Shown here: piece after piece, positions 5,861-13,107 of the stretch
Numbering within the stretch: the stretch's first letter is position 1
How the letters are laid out: each line of letters opens with the position of its first letter
Origin: JBHPGW01 sp042569785
GTDB lineage: Bacteria; Planctomycetota; Phycisphaerae; Sedimentisphaerales; Anaerobacaceae
Length of the DNA: 14,583 nucleotides
Direction: 5' to 3'
Assembly: GCA_042569785.1 (NCBI GenBank)
Contig: JBHPGW010000063.1
Span: forward strand, 1 to 14,583
Translations under genes and position numbers: made by a program
Notes under the pieces: model-generated
What the model saw: only the letters and a program-made list of their open reading frames with translations
What the model was told of the DNA's origin: nothing
Databases searched by the model: none

Positions 5861-8800
5861 TTACTCCCTCTTCTTTCGCTCTGGGTTTTTTGAAAATATA
5901 CATTTAACGATGGTTCCGCCTTTTGACGGCTTGTGAATATCAAGAGTTGCTCCAATGATGTCAGCTCGGTGGTTCATAATATGCAATCCCATTCCCGTTT
6001 TTCTCTGTTGGGGTTCTTCTGGAAAATCCAGCCCGTCATTTTCTATTGACAGAACAAACTTATCTTCCATCCATTGCAATCTTATCCATATCTGCTTTGG
6101 CTTTCCGTGTTTGATGGCATTATTTATGGCTTCCTGAGTAATCCGGTAAAGGTGTACTGCCTTTGTATTGTCATCTACTTCAAGGTTCTGGTCACAATCG
6201 AAGGTACATGTTATTGCGAAGAGCTTTTCGGTAGTGGCGGCCAGTTCATGGAGAGCCCCGGTTAATGTTTCTGCAGAGAGATCAATGGGGTGCAGTCCTT
6301 TAGCAACAGCACGTGACTGCTCGGTAGCTTCTTTAGCGAGTTTTGCAATGGCAGAGACGTATTCTGATTGCTGGGGCATAGTTTTGGCAAGCCTTGTCTC
6401 CAGTACCTTTAACATAAAGGCAATACCTGTAAATTGCTGTCCAATACTATCATGTAACTCTTGTCCGAGTTTCTTTCTCTCTCTCTCGCTAATACCGATT
6501 ATTTCCTTTTCCAGGTGCTTTCTATAGTCAACTTCTTCAAGGAGCAGCTTATTGGCTGTTGTCAGCTGTTCAGTTCTCTTGGTAACTCTTTGTTCAAGCT
6601 GTTGGTTTAGCATTAGAACCTGCCTTTCGGCTCTCTTACGATCAGTGATGTCTGTAAGAATTCCAAGGCTTCCCTTGAAGTTTCCCTGCTGATCGAAAAA
6701 AGCCCTCGGCGAGATAATGGTGTCAATCTTTTGTCCATCTTTTTTCTTCCATGTTATATCATAACTATTTTCCTGTCCTCTGTGCCTGTGTTTCATCTGT
6801 TCTTCCATGATCTTTTTGTTTTCATCGTCAAAGAAATCGGTTATATGTCGACCGATCAATTCATTAGGTGAGTACCCTAACATCTCGGCAAAACGACTAT
6901 TTACAAAAGTAAAAACATAGTTCTCATCGGATACACTTAGCCCCTCGTTCATAGTATCTACTAACTGACGATATCTTTTTTCGCCTTGCCTGAGTATGTC
7001 TTCGGCATGTTTTCTTTCGGCGATTTGTGCCATTAATTGCTCATTAGTAAGTCTTAATTCAGCCATACGGTTTTTTACAGTTAATTCGAGTTGATCCTTA
7101 GCGTCTTGTAGTTGCTTCTGTTTCCGCTTGCTAATAGTAATATCCTGTAATATCCCGAGCGTTCCTATTTCCCGTGCGGTTCTCTCGTCAAATATAATTA
7201 TAGTGCTATCACTGAGCCACTTTTCCTGTCCTTTAGGTGTAATGATGCGCAGTTCTACGCGGTGAAATAGGTTTGCCTTAGAATAGACCGATTTGCTATA
7301 TTCCCTTAATGTCGCAAAATCCATATCTGATTTGGATAAATAAAGAGAGCTTAGCTGCTCGTGATCACCCTCACTGCTAACGACTATAACTTCTTGAATT
7401 AGTTCGTTAAACTTATTTTGTGATATTTCATCAGCACTAATACCGACGAGCGGTTCGATATCAGAGCCCATAAAATCATATTTTCCGTCAGAGAAACGTA
7501 GTTGGTATGGCACAGATTGAGCATTTTCAATGGCTTGTCGGTAAATTGCCTCAGTTTGGGCAATAACGGCTTCACTGGTGCGTAACTGCTGGTTAGAGGC
7601 TTTAAGCTGTTGATTGTTTGCGTCAATTTGCTGGCTGGCGGCCTGGAGTTGCTGGTTAGCGGCATTGAGCTGCTGGTTCATTGCTTTTAGTTTTTCTTCG
7701 GCTAACTTGCGTTCGGTGATATCATGGCCAGTGCCTACAAGACCAATTATATTTTCCCGGCTGTCATGGAGTGGTATTTTAGTGGTTAATATGTATCTTT
7801 TGTTGCCCTGTTGGTCTATATTGGGCTCATCTTTGTCGATCAAAGGCTCACCAGTGGAAAGTATTTTCTGTTCGTCTGAATAAAAGTCGGAGACTAATTC
7901 TTCTGGATAAAAATCAAAATCGGTTTTCCCAATTAGCTGCTCAGGAGTTTCGGCTCTCATAATATTGGCAGTAGCTTGATTAGCTACGATAAAACGGCTT
8001 TGGGTATCTTTAGCGTAAAGGTAATCCGGTACGTTGTTTATTAAAGTTCTTAACAGATTACGTTCATCAGCTAATTGTTGCTCGGCTAATTTGCGTTCGG
8101 TGATGTCCTGGTAGATGCCAAGCGAACCAGTCACCTTGCCTGTTTTAGGGTCACGAAGGAACAATACATTATCACTCATCCACTTGATCAGGCCATTTTT
8201 CAAACGAATGCGAAAGTCAACTGTCACGTGATCAGGTGTTTCGCCTCTGGAAATCTCATCATGGAAAGCTTTATGTTTGGCTTCGGCAAGTTCGTCATCT
8301 CCTCTTTCTATAGCTTCAAACCATCCCAAATGATTTTTAGACGGATTAGGGTTTGTAATAATTCGCTCCTCATAGAGTTCTATAATGTCAGCAGGTGTAA
8401 TTTTTTCTGATTCGATTCCGAATAATTCCTCGCATCCTGAGCCGACAAATTCAAATTTATAATCCGAAAAACGTATCTGATAAGGCACGCCGCGAGCGTT
8501 TTCGATAGTTCTTCGATATATACTCTCAATGCGAGCAAGAGTCTCTTCGCTGGCACGTAACTGCTGGTTAGAGGCTTTGAACTGCTGATTGGCAGCCTTT
8601 AGTTGTTGGTTAGCAGCATTTAGTTGCTGATTGACCGCTTTTAGTTTTTCTTCGGCTAATTTGCGTTCGGTGATATCGTGGCCGGTACCTACAAGACCGA
8701 TGATATTCCCCTCGCTGTCACGCAATGGGACTTTATTGGTTAATATGTACCTTTTTTTGCCTTGCGAGTCTATGTTTGTTTCGTCTTTATCGAGCAGAGG

Positions 8801-9238
8801 TTGGCCGGTCTGAACTATTTTCTGCTCATCAGCATAAAATTCAGAAGCTAATTGCTCTGAGTAAAAGTCAAAATCGGTTTTTCCGATAAGTTGGTCAGTT
8901 GATTCGGCCCCCATAAGATGTGCGGCAGCTTCATTGACAACGGTAAAAAGCCCCTTGGAGTCTTTAGCGTAGAGGTAATCCGATACACTGTTTATTAAGG
9001 TATGTAACAAATTACGTTCATCAGCTAATTTCTGATTTGTGGTTTTGATTTGCTTGTTAAGCGTTTTTAGTTGTTCCTCAACTCGATTTCGCCGTTGGAT
9101 CTCGTTTAATGTCGATGGCTGGACAGAGTGCGAACCTTGCAGTTTGGTGACCTGGTCCTTGTTATTGCTTTTCTTCCTTAACAGCATCCTTAGAATATCC
9201 TTTCTGAAACCCAATCCCTTAGATACATAAATAACCAA
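5861..9238 (-). CDS. soluble multi-PAS sensor histidine kinase, NarL/DegS-type
   Basis: An 1125-residue kinase with no evident transmembrane segment, so probably cytoplasmic. Order: N-terminal coiled region; PAS1 (about 72-195), PAS2 (236-385), PAS3 (391-513), PAS4 (560-705), PAS5 (752-875), joined by helical linkers and mostly ending in DITERK-like motifs; HisKA_3 dimerisation domain (913-985) with H929 in QELHDS; HATPase (about 1020-1120) with ITQEAINNAIKHG, ENDG (1066-1069) and TGMGL (1081-1085). Residues 71-388 and 389-705 are tandem copies of one PAS pair. The ligands cannot be read; no heme or flavin motif was recognised. The TTG at 9238 has GAGGT about 11 nt upstream; ATG at 9187 (codon 18) is the alternative start. 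The gene abuts its response regulator. Confidence 0.93.
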   Translation of the reverse strand: MVIYVSKGLGFRKDILRMLLRKKSNNKDQVTKLQGSHSVQPSTLNEIQRRNRVEEQLKTLNKQIKTTNQKLADERNLLHTLINSVSDYLYAKDSKGLFTVVNEAAAHLMGAESTDQLIGKTDFDFYSEQLASEFYADEQKIVQTGQPLLDKDETNIDSQGKKRYILTNKVPLRDSEGNIIGLVGTGHDITERKLAEEKLKAVNQQLNAANQQLKAANQQFKASNQQLRASEETLARIESIYRRTIENARGVPYQIRFSDYKFEFVGSGCEELFGIESEKITPADIIELYEERIITNPNPSKNHLGWFEAIERGDDELAEAKHKAFHDEISRGETPDHVTVDFRIRLKNGLIKWMSDNVLFLRDPKTGKVTGSLGIYQDITERKLAEQQLADERNLLRTLINNVPDYLYAKDTQSRFIVANQATANIMRAETPEQLIGKTDFDFYPEELVSDFYSDEQKILSTGEPLIDKDEPNIDQQGNKRYILTTKIPLHDSRENIIGLVGTGHDITERKLAEEKLKAMNQQLNAANQQLQAASQQIDANNQQLKASNQQLRTSEAVIAQTEAIYRQAIENAQSVPYQLRFSDGKYDFMGSDIEPLVGISADEISQNKFNELIQEVIVVSSEGDHEQLSSLYLSKSDMDFATLREYSKSVYSKANLFHRVELRIITPKGQEKWLSDSTIIIFDERTAREIGTLGILQDITISKRKQKQLQDAKDQLELTVKNRMAELRLTNEQLMAQIAERKHAEDILRQGEKRYRQLVDTMNEGLSVSDENYVFTFVNSRFAEMLGYSPNELIGRHITDFFDDENKKIMEEQMKHRHRGQENSYDITWKKKDGQKIDTIISPRAFFDQQGNFKGSLGILTDITDRKRAERQVLMLNQQLEQRVTKRTEQLTTANKLLLEEVDYRKHLEKEIIGISERERKKLGQELHDSIGQQFTGIAFMLKVLETRLAKTMPQQSEYVSAIAKLAKEATEQSRAVAKGLHPIDLSAETLTGALHELAATTEKLFAITCTFDCDQNLEVDDNTKAVHLYRITQEAINNAIKHGKPKQIWIRLQWMEDKFVLSIENDGLDFPEEPQQRKTGMGLHIMNHRADIIGATLDIHKPSKGGTIVKCIFSKNPERKKRE
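7574..7678 (-). repeat. 21-bp heptad repeat, five units
   Basis: Residues 521-555 of the kinase are five consecutive 7-residue units: NQQLNAA, NQQLQAA, SQQIDAN, NQQLKAS, NQQLRTS. The register fits a coiled-coil heptad with Leu or Ile at a fixed position. It links PAS3 to PAS4. Confidence 0.85.
8549..8632 (-). repeat. 21-bp heptad repeat, four units
   Basis: Residues 203-230 are four 7-residue units: NQQLNAA, NQQLKAA, NQQFKAS, NQQLRAS. This is the counterpart of the five-unit array at 7574-7678 and links PAS1 to PAS2. It is exactly one unit shorter, so coiled-coil phase is preserved. Confidence 0.85.
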
Positions 9239-9356
9239 GTCAAAGTACTACCTCTTTTTTCCGATGTTAATTCCCCCTTGTTAAGGTTTTCTCGGCATTA
9301 TCCGCTGACTCCTCACTGCAGTTGATGGACTAACCCGGATTTTTCAACTTTATGAT

Positions 9357-9385
9357 ATGATGCATTTTTTTGCCATACCCGTCAA
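9357..9385 (-). promoter_or_regulatory. candidate sigma70 promoter of the kinase operon
   Basis: On the minus strand TTGACG (9380-9385) is separated by 17 bp from CATCAT (9357-9362). The -35 matches consensus at five of six positions and the -10 at four of six. Initiation near 9350 would give a leader of about 110 nt before the kinase TTG start. The spacer contains a run of seven A. Confidence 0.4.
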
Positions 9386-9518
9386 TAAGGGATATGCCTG
9401 ATTATTTTATAGGTGAAATCCCCCATGAAAAGTATAAATAGCTACCCTACTTGAATTGAGTATCAGGAGCAAAATATGTTTGGAGATGGCAGGCGAGCAG
9501 TTGTGTTAGCAGCAAAGC

Positions 9519-9767
9519 TTATTTTTTCAATTTCTTAGTAATATATAGCCGAAGCGGACACTTGCAGAAATAGATGTTTCCATAGGATAATGAGAATTTG
9601 CAGCTTTGTGAATTTTCTTCCAAACAGATACACAAGCTTTCGGCTTCAAGGGGCTTTACTTTACCAATTTTTTCGAAGCCGGACTTGTAACATTCAAAAT
9701 CTTTTGGGCACTCTATAGTGGCCATAACCTCTTTTATCTGGTTTTCAATATCCGTGTCGATCTTCAT
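9519..9767 (-). CDS. small Cys-rich hypothetical protein
   Basis: An 82-residue protein with seven cysteines at positions 20, 26, 46, 48, 56, 68 and 70. They are arranged as CPKDFEC, CIC, CKFS and YFCKCPLRLYI. The pattern (ECPKDF-CYKSGFE early, C-FS-YG-YFC-CPLR late) recalls uncharacterised small proteins found in planctomycetes and deltaproteobacteria; I know of no assigned function. The spacing suggests a metal site (zinc or an Fe-S cluster), which is inference. There is no signal peptide. The ATG has GGGGAGG 8 nt upstream, strong support for a real gene. It lies about 280 bp upstream of the kinase in the same direction, but the kinase appears to have its own promoter. Confidence 0.8.
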   Translation of the reverse strand: MKIDTDIENQIKEVMATIECPKDFECYKSGFEKIGKVKPLEAESLCICLEENSQSCKFSLSYGNIYFCKCPLRLYITKKLKK

Positions 9768-10327
9768 AGATATCGCCTCCCCTTGGCTTGTTTTGCCCTA
9801 AAAAGGTTAAAAACCGAAAGAATCCCCATATCGCATTTATCTCCAGCGTAAAAAATAAGACAAAGATATTCATATCTAAACAACCTACTTGCAAATATCA
9901 AGGTAAAAATACAATTTTTTTAATTTTTTATTTTATAACTTTAATATGGCTGGTAACAGGCTGAATATTATATAGATTCATATTCTTCTAAGCCCCTTGA
10001 TTTCAGGAGCTTATGGCCAATCTGGTTTTAAGCAAAATTCTTTGGACTCCGCATTTAAACTTTTGGCAATTGGCCATGGGTCGAGTTGCTAATGCAGTTT
10101 ATTGGCCTTGTATAGTGGATTACCTGATAGTATCTACCTCTTTGAGCCTATAGCAAAATAGGTGCGTGCCCTGATTTACATAAATTCGTTTTTGGTTAGG
10201 ATATAATCAGGAGGTTAAGATCGTAGAACAACGTAGAAGGCGAGTTCTTTGTATGCAGATGTGTTAGTAAGAAAAGGTTTGTATTTAAAACCCGTGTGGG
10301 TTGAAACGAAAATGAGGGAGTTATAAA
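9768..10327. other. 560-bp intergenic region, no convincing gene
   Basis: Divergent upstream region of the Cys-rich gene (minus) and the Wza-like gene (plus). I found no supported reading frame. It holds an AT-rich stretch (9900-9945), an exact inverted repeat ATGGCCAAT (10013-10021) with ATTGGCCAT (10069-10077) plus a third ATTGGCC at 10101-10107, a TATAAT at 10202, a CGTAGAA direct repeat (10222, 10232), and short overlapping stems just before the Wza-like gene (10276-10302). Confidence 0.7.
10170..10211 (+). promoter_or_regulatory. candidate promoter of export operon, flanked by inverted repeat
   Basis: A perfect TATAAT lies at 10202-10207, but the -35 region at proper spacing (CATAAA) is poor, which is typical of activator-dependent promoters. 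CCTGATT (10170-10176) and AATCAGG (10205-10211) are exact inverted copies bracketing the core. Transcription would begin near 10214, leaving a leader of about 115 nt. Confidence 0.35.
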
Positions 10328-11059
10328 ATGCGATACCAAAGGATATTTTTGGAGATAAGTCTTTTGTCACTTCTTGTTGGGGCGGGAGGATGTTTTTCAT
10401 CCACCCCATCAAACATAGAGGCTTTCACCAGGCCAAAACAAGTGGATGTTACCGAAGATAGCTACATTTTACAACCGCCTGATGAAATCGAGATACACTG
10501 TTCGAAAGTTCCCGAGCTTCACCTTCAGCGTCAACAGATCCGACCAGACGGAAAAGTAGCATTCGAGGCGTTGGGTGAGATATACGCAGCAGGAAAAACA
10601 CCTAAGGAGCTGTCTGAAATTATGTACCAAAAAATTATTCTGTTGTATACGTTAACCGGAGACCACCCGATCGATGTCCGAATAGTTGCCTATAAAAGTA
10701 AGTTCTACTATGTTCTTGGGCAGGTATTTTTTCCGGGACCTAAAACTGCAACCGGTCGAGATACGGCTCTAAAAGCAATTGCAAAGGCCAGGCTGACAAA
10801 CCTGGCATGGAAAGAAAAGATACAAATTATAAGGCCCGGCCGCAATGAAAACGAAGGAGCCAAAATATTCGAGTTGAATTTTGACAAAATGGCGGTTCAT
10901 GGGGATTTGAGCAAAAATGTTTTATTGGAAGAAGGCGACATAATCTATGTACCGCCTACGGTCCTGGCAGCTATAGGCCTGGTAGTTGAAGAACTTGTAA
11001 GCCCAATCGGACGCGCATTTTCGACAGTCAATATTGTGGAAGGGCCTGACGGTCGTTAG
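10328..11059 (+). CDS. polysaccharide export lipoprotein, Wza/OPX-like
   Basis: A 243-residue outer-membrane polysaccharide export protein. The N-terminus is a lipoprotein signal with the lipid-attachment cysteine at C22 (LVGAGGC). A Poly_export domain follows (about 44-125: YILQPPDEIEI, IRPDGKVAFEALGEIYAAGKT), then an SLBB-like domain (about 127-208: YYVLGQVFFPGPK ending EEGDIIYVPP). The segment after that, PTVLAAIGLVVEELVSPIG, is amphipathic to hydrophobic and resembles the C-terminal helix by which Wza-type proteins span the outer membrane. It would form the exit channel for a capsule or exopolysaccharide. GGGAG lies 7 nt before the ATG. No Wzc kinase, Wzx or Wzy is adjacent, so this is an orphan or the edge of a split locus; the glycosyltransferase at 2740-3981 could supply the same pathway. 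Confidence 0.9.
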   Translation: MRYQRIFLEISLLSLLVGAGGCFSSTPSNIEAFTRPKQVDVTEDSYILQPPDEIEIHCSKVPELHLQRQQIRPDGKVAFEALGEIYAAGKTPKELSEIMYQKIILLYTLTGDHPIDVRIVAYKSKFYYVLGQVFFPGPKTATGRDTALKAIAKARLTNLAWKEKIQIIRPGRNENEGAKIFELNFDKMAVHGDLSKNVLLEEGDIIYVPPTVLAAIGLVVEELVSPIGRAFSTVNIVEGPDGR

Positions 11060-11093
11060 ATAAAGTTTTGGTGTTAGTAACTAAAAAACCGGC

Positions 11094-11975
11094 ATGGTTT
11101 ATAAGAATAAAAACAATTGGATCACATTTGTGAGTCAGCAAGAGCGATCGAATATAATTCATATAAGCAGCACTTTATGGTTCGCAATCAGCGCGGTTTA
11201 CATGCTTGGTGTGAGTCTGCTTCAAAGCGGTAAAAGCTGGTGGCTAATCATTTCAGTCTCCGGTTATTCGTTCGTGATAGTTTTTCTTATGATAAGTCTA
11301 TACTTGTTCGCGATCTTCAGGGGAGTATCCAGAAGCCAGAAAACTCAAGCAGAACACCCGTTTACAACATCGGCTTACTATATGTTCTTTTACAATGTAA
11401 GCCCCTTCCTCGGTGCGTTGGTTGGCTCTCTGGCAGCAGTAGAAAGCCCAAGGATAGGCCAATATTTTCTTCTAACCGCGGCAGGTTCGTTATGGGTAAC
11501 TTTCCTGATATGGATAATAGTCGACCCACTCTGTGATTTGGCAGAGATGATGTTACCATCAAGTCGTGCGCATCGGATTAGACGTCTGAGCGAAACTAAA
11601 GCTAAACGCCGTACGGAACGTTTAGCTCGTGAATACCTTCTTGCACAAGTGCAGGCTGAAGAACAATTTCAGGAAAAGCAGTGGAAAAATGCTTTAGAAC
11701 CTTACGCAGAAAAACTCTCATATTTGATGTCTGAGGAAAATAGCCATAATGAGATTTGTGAAACGGAGGCTATAGAAATTGGAGTGAAGGCTTGGCATTT
11801 GGGCGGGATCGACTGTATGCGACAGTTGCATTCAATGGCTGGGCAAAAATTCTGGGAAAGGCACCTAAAGGCTAAGGTGATCGATCAGATATCGATTTGG
11901 TGGGATGGGATCGGGACATGGCGCAGTTGTATCGAAAGCCGGGATGTCCCAGTTTTAGAACAGATCGAGTGTTAA
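11094..11975 (+). CDS. unrecognised four-helix membrane protein
   Basis: A 293-residue protein I cannot assign to a family. It has four likely membrane helices (about 25-44, 48-75, 93-115 and 122-143). A soluble, charged C-terminal half follows, beginning with a basic, probably coiled stretch (HRIRRLSETKAKRRTERLAR near 160) and ending with a Trp-rich segment (KAWHLGG, ISIWWDGIGTW). An in-frame stop sits just upstream, and the ATG at 11094 is the only start before residue 37; its ribosome binding site is weak, suggesting coupling to the export gene 34 bp before it. By position it may be an inner-membrane partner for polysaccharide export. It is convergent with the gene ending at 12005, with only 29 bp and no terminator seen between. 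Confidence 0.75.
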   Translation: MVYKNKNNWITFVSQQERSNIIHISSTLWFAISAVYMLGVSLLQSGKSWWLIISVSGYSFVIVFLMISLYLFAIFRGVSRSQKTQAEHPFTTSAYYMFFYNVSPFLGALVGSLAAVESPRIGQYFLLTAAGSLWVTFLIWIIVDPLCDLAEMMLPSSRAHRIRRLSETKAKRRTERLAREYLLAQVQAEEQFQEKQWKNALEPYAEKLSYLMSEENSHNEICETEAIEIGVKAWHLGGIDCMRQLHSMAGQKFWERHLKAKVIDQISIWWDGIGTWRSCIESRDVPVLEQIEC

Positions 11976-12004
11976 TATATCACAAATTCTATTCGACAAT
12001 AATC

Positions 12005-12925
12005 TTAAAATCTCCATATCAGATTCAAACCCAGGGCGTCTGCATATGCGGTGTGCTGATATTCGATATTGAAGGCAAGGTTTGTGTCAACATCAACCTG
12101 TAAGCCGACATATCCGCCAAAGATCGAGCTTTGGTCAATGTCGTAAGAGTAATCGGAACGATAATCCAGCGTGATAGGCCCAGGAACAGTTCCAGACTCA
12201 CTATAATCACCCTCTACCTTTCCGTCTACGATGTGCAAGAAAGGTCCGCCATAAATAGAGACTCTCTCATTTAATTGGTACGTTGGCCCTAAAGCGATCT
12301 GTATCTCAGTAATTTTGATATCAACACTGTGAGAATACTGACTTGAAGACGAGTTTACTCCTCCAGCAGTTAAGGCTCCTGCTTGGTCCGACTCTGATCT
12401 TGCCCATGTAACTTGAAATAATCCTCCAAGCTTTAATTTATCTCGCTGACAAAAAGTTACCTTGCTGCCAAAACCAATTAGGCAATTGTTATCGCCGTTA
12501 ACATTCTGGCTGCCGTCAAAAAGTTTTCCTCCACCTCCACTGACAGGAACCGGAAATAATGGGGTTGCCTTGGAGTCATACCCAAAATCTATGTTTGCCC
12601 CTCCTAAAAGAAAAGAAACCTGCCAATTGTCCGTCAGGCCATAACCAATATTAGCGTAGACCTTGTTCAATTCCATCTTTTCGATCGTCAGAGATGCCAT
12701 TTTACCTGCGTTACCTGTGACAAAGACTCCATCGGTGAATCCTGCCCAGTTGCCTTTGCCCTTTTTTAATTTGACGTCCATTTTACTATAGGAATAGTCA
12801 ACTCCATAACTGAAGCTGCCCTTTCTAAGCTGGGCGGAAGGAGGCCCCATCATGTCCAGTGCCAGAACAGGCGCAGCAAAAGTTAAGAGGTACAATAACA
12901 AAATCGTAAATATTTTCTTTCGCAT
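12005..12925 (-). CDS. putative outer-membrane beta-barrel protein
   Basis: A 306-residue exported protein. Signal peptide: MRKKIFTILLLYLLTFAAPVLA. The rest is rich in alternating polar and hydrophobic segments typical of beta strands (GSFSYGVDYSYSKMDV, VYANIGYGLTDNWQVSFLLG, FGGYVGLQVDVDTNLAFNI). It ends in IWRF, a terminal aromatic residue of the kind read by the outer-membrane assembly machinery. These traits indicate a barrel; the substrate is unknown and I recognise no named family. A GTG five codons upstream is open, but the ATG at 12925 has AAAGGG spaced 6 nt, so I prefer it. It follows two PEP-CTERM genes in the same direction with 182 bp between and may be a separate unit. Confidence 0.75.
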   Translation of the reverse strand: MRKKIFTILLLYLLTFAAPVLALDMMGPPSAQLRKGSFSYGVDYSYSKMDVKLKKGKGNWAGFTDGVFVTGNAGKMASLTIEKMELNKVYANIGYGLTDNWQVSFLLGGANIDFGYDSKATPLFPVPVSGGGGKLFDGSQNVNGDNNCLIGFGSKVTFCQRDKLKLGGLFQVTWARSESDQAGALTAGGVNSSSSQYSHSVDIKITEIQIALGPTYQLNERVSIYGGPFLHIVDGKVEGDYSESGTVPGPITLDYRSDYSYDIDQSSIFGGYVGLQVDVDTNLAFNIEYQHTAYADALGLNLIWRF

Positions 12926-13046
12926 TTTCATCCCTTTCACATTGATTAAAGAAATCTTTCCCTGACTTTTCGTCCTTTTGAGCTAACTCGAAAGGAGTAC
13001 GAGAGTTACAAAAAAAAACTTCAAGTAAAATCGTCCTCTATCACCG

Positions 13047-13084
13047 TTGCGTTCGGAGCAGTCAGGACTGATCTTCGAATGCGA
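13047..13084 (-). other. structured element downstream of PEP-CTERM gene
   Basis: An outer stem of GCGTTCG (13049-13055) with CGAATGC (13076-13082) has one wobble pair and can be extended outward by two pairs. It encloses an exact inner repeat CAGTC (13059-13063) with GACTG (13066-13070). In the minus direction it lies 23 nt after the stop of the gene ending at 13108. A T-run follows only about 30 nt later, so it is not a canonical terminator. Confidence 0.4.
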
Positions 13085-13107
13085 TACATAACTGTTTCCT
13101 GTAACTT

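Larger units (their letters stand above)
7124..9028 (-). repeat. internal tandem duplication of a PAS pair
   Basis: The kinase segment 8075-9028 (residues 71-388) and the segment 7124-8074 (residues 389-705) are tandem copies, each starting LADERNLL. The first half of each copy (GKTDFDFY, GLVGTGHDITERKLAEEKLK) is nearly identical; the second half (PYQ.RFSD, KW.SD, GI.QDIT) has diverged more. DNA around 8640-8705 and 7686-7750 agrees at about nine bases in ten, so the event is fairly recent or the copies are being homogenised. Confidence 0.88.

Noticed and set aside
5861..9238. Possible assembly artefact creating the duplicated PAS cassette
   Set aside because: The two copies differ at many codons and by one heptad unit, and both keep an open frame, so a simple assembly duplication is unlikely; read coverage would settle it.
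9363..9377. TGGC-A7-TGCA on the minus strand, resembling a sigma54 promoter upstream of the kinase
   Set aside because: The GG-to-GC interval is one base shorter than sigma54 requires, and the TTGCA block is poor; the overlapping sigma70-like elements fit better.
9947..9962. TGGC...GC spacing resembling a sigma54 promoter on the plus strand
   Set aside because: Spacing is correct but the -12 block is AGGCT rather than TTGCA, and it lies about 380 bp from the nearest plus-strand gene.
10291..10307. CCCGTGTGGGTTGAAAC resembles the 3' end of a CRISPR repeat
   Set aside because: It occurs once, with no second copy or spacer pattern and no cas gene in the window.
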